DNA of 64,000 nt, taken from positions 62,001-126,000 of the forward strand of contig CBFFRQ010000031.1 of NCBI GenBank assembly GCA_965644315.1, read 5' to 3'. Shown here one piece after another: positions 49,291 to 59,346 of the stretch. Origin of the DNA: Caecitellus pseudoparvulus (Eukaryota > Bigyra: Bicosoecida). The notes beneath the pieces are model-generated. The model was not told where the DNA came from, did no database searches, and saw nothing but the letters and a program-made list of their open reading frames with translations. Both the position numbers and the translations under genes were made by a program. Each line of letters begins with the position of its first letter. The first letter of the stretch is position 1.

Positions 49291-52200
49291 TCAGTAGCCT
49301 CCATCGGCGTAGCCGTCACTCTCCGCAGCAAGCTCTTCCAAGGTGGGTTGCTGCGGCCATGGACCGCATGTCTCTTTGTACTCCTCAGCTGACCCGCCGT
49401 GGGGCGCTGCAGGCCCTGTGTCCCAAGAGTCCTCACTGTCACCCGAGACCTGCGAGTCTGCTGAAGCACTCCTGTGTGTCATGTCATCCATCGCTTCTAC
49501 AGCAGCAGTGAGGGCTCTACGCGCATCTGGTAAGGGCATGCTATCTGCGTGAGCTCGCGAAGCGATCCACGCGTCGTACCGCTTGTGGCCTAGGTCGACT
49601 TGAGTGCCGTTCCCCCGCTCCGACCGACCTTCATTGTCGATGAAGTGCCTCAGTCGCTTCCACAAGCGCCGCAGAGAAACCATGCCCTTCATCGTGATTT
49701 TCGTCCTTGCCCTCGCGTTGTAGCGCAGCACACAAGCTTCTGCAACGAAGTGCTCAGCACATGCCACGGACAGACGTGGCCGATCGACCAGTTCGAGCAC
49801 ATTTTGCTGCAGGCCTTCAGACGCGGCCGCCTGCACCACCTCTGCTAGCACTCCTGCCGCAACCTCGATAAAGGCAGCGCGGTCACGCTCGCTTCCAGTC
49901 AAAGGCCGCACCCGGGCCCGAGGCGCCGTCTTGCTTCTGCGGATGGCCGTTGCTAGCGCCTCGCTAAGGTCTGAGACAGCACGCAGCAAGCTTCGTTGGG
50001 CTCCTTCGTCACACAAGAGGACTGCCGCTGCAGCATCCTGTGTGAGCTTACGCCCTACTCCATGAAGATGTGCAGCAGGGGAATCGGGGCGCTTGGGAGT
50101 GCGTGTCGCCTTGGGTGTGCTTGGCGTGCTCGGGGCGGGAGCAAACTGCACCTGGCCGTCGCCAGCCCCTGCCGCGGCCCGTACACCAGCATGTGCAGGC
50201 TTCTCGTCGCGTGCCAAGACTTGGTCCAGCATGCGCTTTCGCCAGCCATCCCTGCGAGAAGGCTTCACTGTGGGATGCCCTCCTCGCGCTGACGGTGTCG
50301 CAGGCAAGGCCACCGGCGGCGGCTCAGCAGCAGCTGCAGCAGCAAATGCAGTCTCTTCCCGCCGGGGCTTCCCAGCGGGGCGCACAGGAGCTGGGCGCGC
50401 AGCTGGCACCTTGGGTGCTCCGCGGGGCTTTGCCAGCATGGCCTGCTTGAAGGTGTGGGAGCGGATCATGAGGATCTCTTCCCGCGTGATGTCGCAGCGC
50501 TGGCGAAGGAGTGTCTCTGCCAGCACGGAGCCCGCCGCCCCACGCAGTCCGGCCATGTACTTCTCTCGCTCAAACGCGAGCTTCTCCCACACGTTCAGCC
50601 GGGCCCGAACCAGGTGACTGCCGTGGGCCTCTGACACCGTCGCGGCCAAGGCCCGGTCCTCCAGGTGCGGCGGCACTGCGCCCTGTTTGATGGCGGCGGC
50701 GACGAACGCCCGCTTGTCGCGCTGGGGGTCCACGCCTAACGGGCGCCGGCCGGCCCGGCGCTCCTCTTCCCACCGCGCCTCCACCTGTGCAATTCTCTCT
50801 TGCCGCATCATGTTGTACTGTTCCTCTGTGAACTGTGTCATGACCTGGTAGTACCGCATTGAGCGCTGGCGGCTCTCCAGGGACTGCACGTCGGCCGTGG
50901 CACGCGTGCGGATGAGCCCCATGGACTCGCCGAAGCGTAGGGAGGAGGCGCTCTCTGCGCCATCTGCAGGGTGCTGCGAGATGGTCACCAGCAGTCCTGT
51001 GCGGCAATTGCCGCCCAAGGCCGGCTCCAGGGTCTGCGTCAGCACGCTCTCGCCGATGGGGACGTGGGACTGCCCAGTGGACAGCGCGACAACGACGCGG
51101 CCCAGCACGGACAGGCTGGAGTTGATGCCCACCATTTCCTTGAACCGACTCTGGTGGTGAAAGTGCTTCTTGCCTCCAAACGCCGCTGTCGCCTTGTCGG
51201 CGGCCTTCATGTCTCTCAAGACGTCCTTGCTCTCCTTGCCAGACAGACGGATGGGCGCGTCGCCGTGAGCCTTGCCCATGCGCTCCGAACCGGCGAGATC
51301 CGTGAGGTACAGAGTGCTCTCCATCTTTGCACCAGTTGCAACGTTGGTCTGCGTCAGTTTGAATGTGGTGATGCAGTGAGAGCGGCTGCTTTGGTGGTTC
51401 ATGCGCGTCGCACGAGTCGTGCGTGCTTTGTGCCCCTCCAAGATGTACCGCAGCCCCAACTGCAGGGAGGGAACGCCATGCCCGACGAGCACTGTCTTCT
51501 CTTCGTTGTAGATTTCTATCATTTGCAGGTTAATCCTTAGCGTCTGGATGTCCTTGTAGAACTCCTGCCACCTCAGCAGCGTGTACAGAGCTCGGGGAAC
51601 GAGGCCGCAGTCTTCCAGCGGCGGCAGCAAGGAGCCGGGCCCAGCATAGCCCAAACTAACAATGTACGCCTCCAGCGACTCGATGGGCCCCAGCATGCTG
51701 TGTGTCTTTCCGCTTCCCGTCTGCCCATAGCACATCAAGCACGCATTCACGCCTTGGAAGGCAGTGTGCAGGAAGGGCATGGCAAAGCGGCGGAACACCT
51801 CCCGCTGCGACGCGTCGCCGTCAAACACGCCACCACTCGGGAAGGTGAACCTTCGTGGGCCTGTCGTGGGGTTGTGCAGCTTGATCACGCATCCCTCCGT
51901 GTCCACGTCGGTGATGACAGTCGTGATGCCCAGCCGCCTGGCCAGCGCCGAGCCTGAGACCTCATCCCCCTCACCAGAGCCAGCCGCGGCTGGCGCCGAG
52001 GCAGCACTGCTCGCAGACCTTGGACGGGAAGGTGGCGTGCCTGGTGGAGAGCCCCATCCCCGGCGCTGCCGGCGCTTGCTGCCTGGTGTTGCTGCAGCAG
52101 CCTGCGGCGTCCGGCTGGTGCCGCGCCTGAAGCGAGGCTTCGACGTCTCGTTGAGCAAGGAAGCGTACATGCTCATGAGGGTGTCCGCACTGAAGGTCTT

Positions 52201-52943
52201 CACCTTTCCATTTTCGAGCACTTTTAGCTGCTCCAGCTTGAAGGGCCGCGGCCGAACGCCAACAGACACGCTGAAAACACCGGACGACTGCTTCTTGCCT
52301 CTCCCACGCCCAGCTGTCTCCTCTGAGGCAGCCGCCCACTTCTCAAGCTGCGTGTCTCGCTGAACGATTTCAAGGACGACCTCTCGGATCTCTTCCAAGT
52401 TCCCGCTGGGCAGGCTTTGGAGGTGGCCCTGCGACGAGGAGTGGAGCGTGCAAGTGCAGCAACTGAAGCCACATCGCACGAGGCAGGGAGACCGCTTGGA
52501 GGCACACCGACACTGCCCACAGGTTGTATCCCCAGCACAATACACTGGTGATTTGCTGTGCGTGTCCCTGCCACCTGTGAAGCCTCAGATGGCAGCGCGC
52601 TTGTTGCGGCGTGGTGGTGGGAACGTACGAATAATCTCCCGTGGACTTCGGATGAACAGGCAACCCTCAGAAGGCTCTTCCAGGAGGACTCCTGCCCCAG
52701 AATCAGTTGGGCAAACGAGCTGCACACGGCCCCTACGTCCAGGCTGTCGCCAGCGCCAAGAAACCCTTCCCGTACAACAAGGCAGCAAGCCTGTGCGGCG
52801 AGAGCGTCGTACTCCCGGCGACGGTGCTCGTCGAAGTCAGAGGTGGCAGCAGCCATGCCTGCCCTCAGGCGCGGCACAGGATGTTTTCCCTTTCTTCCCT
52901 TTGCACGCAAGCGCTGTTTTCGTCGTTGAGCGCGCGTGGGCAT
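49291..52943 (-). CDS. Divergent kinesin with long flanking extensions
   Basis: Exon 1 52575-52943 and exon 2 49291-52428 (146-bp intron) give 1168 aa. Exon 2 has no ATG ahead of the motor, so I join it to the upstream exon, whose ATG follows an exact recurrent element by 24 bp. Motor motifs: FSVSVGVRPRPF, MCYGQTGSGKTHSML (P-loop, about 350-365), NHQSSRSHC (switch I) and LTDLAGSERMG (switch II). Roughly 90 residues of Arg/Ser/Pro-rich sequence are inserted near loop 2, before the P-loop. The N-terminal exon is basic (RAQRRKQRLRAKGRKGKH) with an unrecognised helical region. The C-terminal half is Pro/Ala-rich with a helical tail. I cannot place it in a standard kinesin family. Confidence 0.8.
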
Positions 52944-52967
52944 CACCGTGTCCCCTTCAGCCGACAA

Positions 52968-52978
52968 CAATTTCCGCA
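52968..52978 (-). promoter_or_regulatory. TGCGGAAATTG element, exact
   Basis: 24 bp upstream of the kinesin ATG and 140 bp before the divergent Rab escort protein ATG. Confidence 0.6.
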
Positions 52979-53118
52979 CATGCACAGCTTGGCAGAGGCG
53001 GGTCGCCAAACGGGCACAATGCACAATCCATGAATGCAGGGCATACTCAGGGGTGAAGTGGGTATTGAATTTGTTGCCAGCCTTCGTGCAAGCAGCCCCT
53101 TTTGAAGGAGGGGCCGGT

Positions 53119-55446
53119 ATGGCTCTGCCCACAGACGCCAGCTTGGCGAAAGAGTTTGACATTGCCTTCCTGGGCTCAGGCTTTGTGAACTCCATTGTTG
53201 CATCGTAAGAGGCCCGCCTGTGGCATTGGCAGCCCCCCTTTTGCCCAGCTCTGTGAACCCCCCGCCCCTGCAGGGCGCTCTCTCGTGTTGGCGTTCAGGT
53301 TCTGTGCCTGGAGCAGGTTGGTCCAGGCAGTGCCACGCAACTTCCGCACGCTGCACAGGTGCCTCGCACGCTCCACCTTGCACAGAGCGGGGTCTATGGC
53401 GATGAATGGGCATCCCTTACCCTTCCCGAGGCTGTCAAGTACTTCTCCCTGGACCACCCTTCCATCTTGAGCAGCTCAGCCCCGCTGGACGCGACAGCAG
53501 CTGACCGAGTTCGCTCAGCCACAGGGCATCCAAGCACGCCTGCTGCCTGCTGGGAAGCACATGCGCTTCCAGGCGCACCAAAGGAGATCCCTGCATCCCC
53601 AGCCCTTGACTTTGGAAACCCTGGCGACGACCGAGACTGGCGCATCATCTACCAGGCCTGCACACCTCTGCCTGCCAGCCTGGAGGCAGATGCAGCGCAG
53701 CGAGGGTGGACGCTGGACTTGCGGCCTGCCCTCATCGCCAGCCGGGGGCCCTTGGTGGATGCCCTCGTGCAGAGCAAGACAAGCGAGTACCTGGAGTTCA
53801 GGACGTGTGGCAGCGCCCGGGTGCTGATGCAGGGGCCAGGCGAGGCTGGCACGGCGCAGGTGTTTCAGGTACCCTGCTCCAAAGCAGACATCTTCCGGGA
53901 CTCGACGCTGACGTTGACTGAGAAACGCACACTGATGAAGTTCATGCTGGGGGTGGTGGACCTTGCCTCAGCCAGGGATACCTCCCACGCGCAGCGCCTG
54001 AACGAGGCGAGGCTTGCGCGTGGTCGAGCGCTGCTGCGGCCACAGAACAAGCCCACGTCTGCGGCAGCTGTGGCAGCCACTGACCAGCAATCCTTCCCCC
54101 ACGCATTGCAAGCGGCTGGGCTGTCTCCGCGCCTCGTCGCGGTGCTCATGCATGCAGTTGCGCTGGTGAACCCAGCCGCGGACCACGGCGGGCAGGCCAT
54201 GTCCGCTGCGGAGGGCATGCAGCGCCTGTGCTTGTACGTGGCTGCCGCGGGGCAGTTCGGCACCACCTCCTTCATCTTGCCGAGCTATGGCATGGGGGAT
54301 GTCACGCAGGCCTTCGTCAGGCTCAGTGCAGTGCACGGTGGCATATCCCTGCTGGGCATCGCGCCCGGGGCACTGCTGCATCCGCCCCGCCAGGCAAGCC
54401 CTCCCCAACCAGTCGCTGCAGGCGCAGATGTCGAGGCCGCGCCTGCAGCTGAAGCGCCGGTGGGAGACAAGGCACCCCCTTCGCCTGGCCCCCCCCCCAT
54501 GGCTGTGCTGACCAGCGGTGGTGTCGTGTTCAAGGCAGGCGCCGTTGTGTGCGGCACGCGGTATGTGCCGGCGTGGACCGTGGAAGGCCGACTGCTGCAG
54601 GGCCAGGCGTGCCCAGACACACACGCTAGCACGCTGCACTGTCGCGCCATGGGCTTGATCCGGCTTGGCGAAGCTGGGGGCACAGCAGCGGGAGAGGACG
54701 AGCAGACCAGTGTGGGGCGCAGCTACGCCGTCGCACTTCCAGGCATCGCCGGCGCCCCCGTCACAGCGGCAGCGCACATCTTGGCACTGGACACGACAGC
54801 CAAGGTGTGCCCGCCTGGCCACGCTGTCGTGCATGTGGGGGTGCAGGTGAGGGTGCAGCTGCCCGGTGAGGACGCCGAGGGGGCCGCTCAGGCTCTGCGT
54901 GAGGGGGGGCGGTCGGGCTGCGAGGCAGCGCAGCGTGTGTTGGAGCAGGCGGCCCCCCTGCTGTGTGGCGAGGACTGCGAGCTGCTGTGGCACGCCCAGT
55001 GGTGCGCCGTTGTCCCCTGGGTCATCGCCTCTGCCGTGCCTGCCGGGGTGGTGGTGGCAGGCGAGGGGCGTGTGGTGGGCAGCTTGCCAGGGGCGCAAGC
55101 AGCGCACTCACCACATGGGGATGGTCCAGGAACAGACACCCTGTTCTTCCATGGAGAGTACGATGCCGAGCTGGCACAGCAGCTGTTCGGGGCGCTCGTG
55201 GCTCCAGGCACGCCGTACTTCCCCCAGGCACAGGAGGCACAGCAGAAAGCGCAGAAGGCCGAGGAGGCACGGGAAACAGCGCAGGAGGCCAACCCGGCGC
55301 AGCTAGCAGAGCAGGCGCCGGAGGAGGAAGTCACTGCCACTCCGCCTGCCGTTGCCAACAGTCCGCAGCAGCCCGGCCCTACACAGCCGTCCCCTGGGGC
55401 TCTTGATGCTGCAGCACTGGCAGAATTGGATGACCTGGACTTTTGA
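53119..55446 (+). CDS. Rab escort protein (REP/CHM, RabGDI superfamily)
   Basis: Exons 53119-53204, 53274-53316 (43 nt) and 53386-55446, with two 69-bp introns, give 729 aa. Splicing builds FDIAFLGSGFVNSIVASALS, RVGVQVLCLEQ and SGVYGDEWASLTLPEA, the dinucleotide-like fold start and GDI/REP conserved region 1. Later ILPSYGMGDVTQAFVRLSAV followed by HGGISLLG is conserved region 3. The length and large central insert favour REP over the about 450-aa GDI. REP presents newly made Rab GTPases to geranylgeranyl transferase II. The C-terminus adds an Ala/Glu/Gln-rich helix (AQEAQQKAQKAEEARETAQE) and an acidic end. It is divergent from the kinesin. Confidence 0.85.
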
Positions 55447-55615
55447 TGGGCAGTTCGAGGAGTGGCTTTGCCCTTGCACCACACCCCGCAAGAGAAGCCG
55501 CACGGAAACGCCAGCATCGCGCCCAGCGCGCCAAATCGTGGGTGAGGCTCAGACCGGGAATCCACGCTCATCTCAAAGTAGCCTTGTCTTGAATGTAGCA
55601 AGGTGACCACAAACC

Positions 55616-57048
55616 ATGGCCCGCAGCGCTTTGGCAGCTGTGGCAGTGGCGGCTGCCGCCGCCCTGGCAGCTGCCCAAACGCTGCCGGGCAGCAACATGC
55701 CGCCGCTGAACGTGGACCGCAATGACATCACTGTCTCCGGCATCTCAAGTGGAGGCTTCATGGCTGTCCAGCTTCATGTTGCATTCTCCGCCACGTTCAG
55801 CAAGGGCTTGGGAGTGCTGGCTGGTGCGTGGTGCAGTGCCTTTGCTTTGTGCACTGCACTTGTGCAAGCAGACCCTGCGCTGTGTCTATCCGCCCCCTGG
55901 CCACCCTTACCCCTCCCATGTACTTGGTATGTGGCTGTTGTGTGCACCCCTTGCTGGCCTGCTGCGCAGGTGGGCCGTACTGGTGCGCCATGGACAACGT
56001 GGAGATTGCCCTCACCAGCTGCATGTCGGTGGGGTACACCATCGACAGCAGCTACCTAGAGCTGGTGGCGAAGTGGACAGCGTACAGCGGCTTCGCAGAC
56101 CCCACCACGAACATGCGTGACTCCAACGTGTGGGTGCTGTCTGCCCAGCAAGACACCGTCGTGGAGACGGAGGTGGTGAAGAAGCTGGAGGAGTTCTACA
56201 CCTCGTACGTCGCCGACCCCTCCCGCATCAAGGGCGTGTACAACCAGAGCGGCGAGCACAGTCAGCTGACGCTGGACTACGGCAACGCTTGCACGACGCT
56301 AGCGGAGCCTTTCTTGAACAAGTGTGACTTCGACGCTGCAGGGGCGTTGCTGCAGCACATCTTCGAGGACTCCCTGGCGCCCCCGCCGTCCACCGCCTTC
56401 AACGGCACTGTGTACTCCTTCGACCAGGGCATCTTCTTCGACTCCAAGGTGTGGGCGGCCGCCTTTGGCATGGGGCCGACTGGGTTCGTGTATGTGCCCA
56501 AGCAGTGCGAGGCAGGCACCCAGTGCAGGCTGCACGTGGCCCTGCACGGGTGTGAGATGACGCAGAAGGATATCGGGCAGCAGTACGTGCTGCACGGCGG
56601 CTACAACTCGTGGGCAGATGCCAATGACATGGTGGTGCTGTACCCTCAGGCGTACACGAACGTGCTGAACCCCAAGGGCTGCTTCGACTGGTGGTCGTAT
56701 GCTGGCTTGTCCTACGCCTCCAACGTCGGCTCCCAGACACTCACCATCAAGCGCATGGTTGACAGTCTCACCGGGCAGGCCCGCACACCCAACGTGACCC
56801 TGTGCAACGGGCAGCAGGAGGCAGCCCTGGCAGCGTGGGTGGACAAGGCGCAGGCAGTGGACATCTCACACTCCACCGTGCTGCAGGCTGGCGCATTTGA
56901 CGATGAGCGCCTGAACGCGCAGCTGGGCGAGGGGCCGTGGATTGACGGGCAGCGGTGCTGGCCGTCCAAGGGCATGGCAGGCTTCATTCCAGGCTGGAAG
57001 GGCACCCCTAAGACATCTCTTCGGCGCCCCAGCTTGAGAGGACTTTGA
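55616..57048 (+). CDS. Secreted PHB-depolymerase-like alpha/beta hydrolase
   Basis: Exons 55616-55823 and 55970-57048 (146-bp phase-1 intron) give 428 aa. It begins with a signal peptide (MARSALAAVAVAAAAALAAA). The lipase box is in VSGISSGGFMAVQLH, and after the splice LAGGPYWCAMDN is typical of extracellular poly(3-hydroxybutyrate) depolymerases. Further family segments are CRLHVALHGCEMTQKDIG (oxyanion region), YVLHGGYNSWADANDMVVLY and GCFDWWSYAG. Such enzymes cleave polyhydroxyalkanoate or related esters outside the cell. They are mainly bacterial and fungal; the intron shows that this copy is established in a nuclear genome. Whether it acts on PHB is not shown. Confidence 0.82.
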
Positions 57049-57289
57049 ATGCATGGGCTTGTGTTTGCTGTGTCAATCACTTGGGCAAGCATGCATGGCA
57101 CCAGCCTGCAGACGACACGCAGGGACAAAACAATCTTCAGCAAGTAGCAAGACTCCAGTGCGCTGTGCCCCTGTCGACGGACCGCGTGTGTGGACGCTGA
57201 GCAGACCCCTCCGGTGTGCCAGCACCAGCGCCACACCACAACGCCACCGGCCAGCCACCAGCCCAGCCACAAGCACAGCTTTCGCAACC

Positions 57290-58905
57290 ATGGAGACGCG
57301 CTCGCGGCGCCGAAGCAGCGGTGGTGCTCTTTCCAGCCGAAACCCCAACGCTCAGAGCAGTTCTGGCCTTCCAGTGCGTGCTGGAGGGCGTGGCGTGGCC
57401 TTGGCCAGGCGCGCCATCATCGTGCGCCTGCATTTGAGTTTCGCAGGGGCAAGAAAAATCGCGCTCAAGCCGAGCCGGACGGCGCAGGGTTGTCTCCACA
57501 GCAGCACACTCGACTGTGGAAGAAGCCACGTCAAGTTCTCTCCCAGATCAGTCCTCTGAAGGCAGCCGTGCTGGTGCAGTTGGCGCGGTGGCTAACGCCA
57601 GTGTCACAGGTGGCAAGGCCCGCGGCACCAAGCGCACTCGTGGCGAGAGCAAGGAGAAAGCAAGCAAGCAGGTCACGACAGTCTCTGCTGGCCAGGGCAC
57701 CGCGCGGCCGGGCGACGCCTCGGCTGCTGCAGGTTCTGGCAGTGTCGCGCCGCCTGAGGCCAAGCGTGCTCGGGTGGAGGACGAGGACCCAAGTGAGTCT
57801 GCGAGCTGGCGGAGCGTTGGAGCAACACAGGGCCTCGCTTGTGAATGACTGAACCACCGCTGCCTCGTACTCGCTTCGCAGTTCCCTCCGATGGCAGCGA
57901 CGCTGATCTTCACCAGCAGGCAGCAGCAGGCGCTGGCGCTCGCAATAAGCCATACACAGACATCGACTTGCTCAGAAAGGACTGTGCCAATCAGTTTTAC
58001 GAGTATGCGCCGGATATCTACGAGCACATGAAGGAGTTAGAGGTGTGTGGCTGCTAACGGCACGGGTTGCTCTTCAAATTCCGCGCGCAACCCGCGCTGC
58101 CTCCACCCCTCCCGCACAGATCCGCCACCCCATCAACACAAACTACTGCGAAGAAGTCCAGCGAGATATTAGGCCAAAGATGCGGGCAGTGCTTGTGGAC
58201 TGGCTGGTGGAGGTCATCGAGGAGTACCGACTGCTGCCCGAGACGCTGTACGCTGCTGTGCAGTACTTGGACAGGTACCTCTCAGTGCGGTCAGTGGACA
58301 AGCAGAAGCTGCAGCTGCTGGGCTGCGCGTGCATGCTCATCGCGGCGAAGTTCGAGGAGATCTACATGCCCATGGCGGGGGAGTTCGTGTACATCACGGA
58401 CTCGGCGTACACTCGGCAGGAGATCCTGGCCATGGAGGGCGAGGTGCTGCGGGTGCTGCAGTTCCAGGTCAAGGCCGCGACGTCCAAGCACTTCATGACG
58501 CGGTTCCTGCACGCAGCTGGTGCCGGCAAGTGGGACATGACCACCAACCTCACCAAGTACCTCTGCGAGCTGTCCCTGCTGGAGTACCGCTTCCTGCAGT
58601 ACCGGCCGTCGCAGATCACCGCCTCCGCCATCCTCATCGCGCGGCGCCTGCAGGGTATCATGCCTGAGTGGACCCCCACCCTGAAGCACTACACTGGCTT
58701 TGACTTGGAGGACCTGCTGGACTGCGCTCTGGACCTCACCTCCCTGCACCACGACGCCCCCACCTTGCCCATCACGGCGGTGTACCAGAAGTACACACAC
58801 TCCCCCTACATGCGCGTGGCCAAGGCAGTGGACCCACTGGAGTTGCCAGAGGATTACGTCAGGCCCCCCTCCTGCTCCTGCTCCCTGCGCGGCAACACGT
58901 ACTGA
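57290..58905 (+). CDS. Mitotic-type cyclin (A/B type)
   Basis: Exons 57290-57373, 57447-57792, 57882-58042 and 58120-58905 (introns 73, 89 and 77 bp) give 458 aa. The N-terminal 150 residues are basic, Ser/Ala-rich and probably disordered (GTKRTRGESKEKASK). I see no perfect RxxLxxxxN destruction box; RRSSGGALSSRN in exon 1 is the nearest candidate. The cyclin box begins about 200: INTNYCEEVQRDIRPKMRAV, LVDWLVEVIEEYRLLPETLY, FVYITDSAYTRQEILAMEGE, with a C-terminal cyclin fold (YLCELSLLEYRFLQYRPSQI). Sequence favours cyclin A/B partners of CDK1. The frame of exon 2 required the acceptor at 57446. Confidence 0.88.
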
Positions 58906-59346
58906 GGCGCCTCCCCGCCCAGCCCGTGCACTGCCCGCAGCAGCAGCAGCCCCCTCTCCTTTCCCGTGTCCCCCAATGCACCCTCGCATCAGTGTGCACC
59001 AAGGCACACTTCTCGACGTCTGGACTGTCCACGACACTGGGCGGTGCCTCCATGCACGGCACTCTCCTCGCCGAGCACTGCTGCTCCCCCATCCACATCT
59101 GGGTCGCAGCCATGGACGTTAGGGCAAACCACGCTTCCAGGCTCGCAGCTTGGCGCAAGGGACGAGCAAGGTGCGTGCGATGGAACGCTTAGTGATGCAA
59201 CTGTGTAGCACATGCCATGCTCTTCATGCGCAGCTCGGAGAACCACGGCTCACTTGTGCAAGGCAAGGTGTGAGTGGCGCGGGCGGGTTGCGGAAATTGG
59301 CGCCCTACGCCGGAGCGCGCGGCCGCCCAGACGCACGCTGGGAGGC
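58906..59346. other. Intergenic region, tandem genes
   Basis: 441 bp between the cyclin and the S/T-P-rich gene. The only element I recognise is the exact 11-mer at 59289-59299. Short frames across the region are not protein-like. Confidence 0.45.
59289..59299 (+). promoter_or_regulatory. TGCGGAAATTG element, exact
   Basis: 47 bp upstream of ATG 59347 and downstream of the earlier in-frame ATG 59212, which argues for the later start. Confidence 0.55.
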
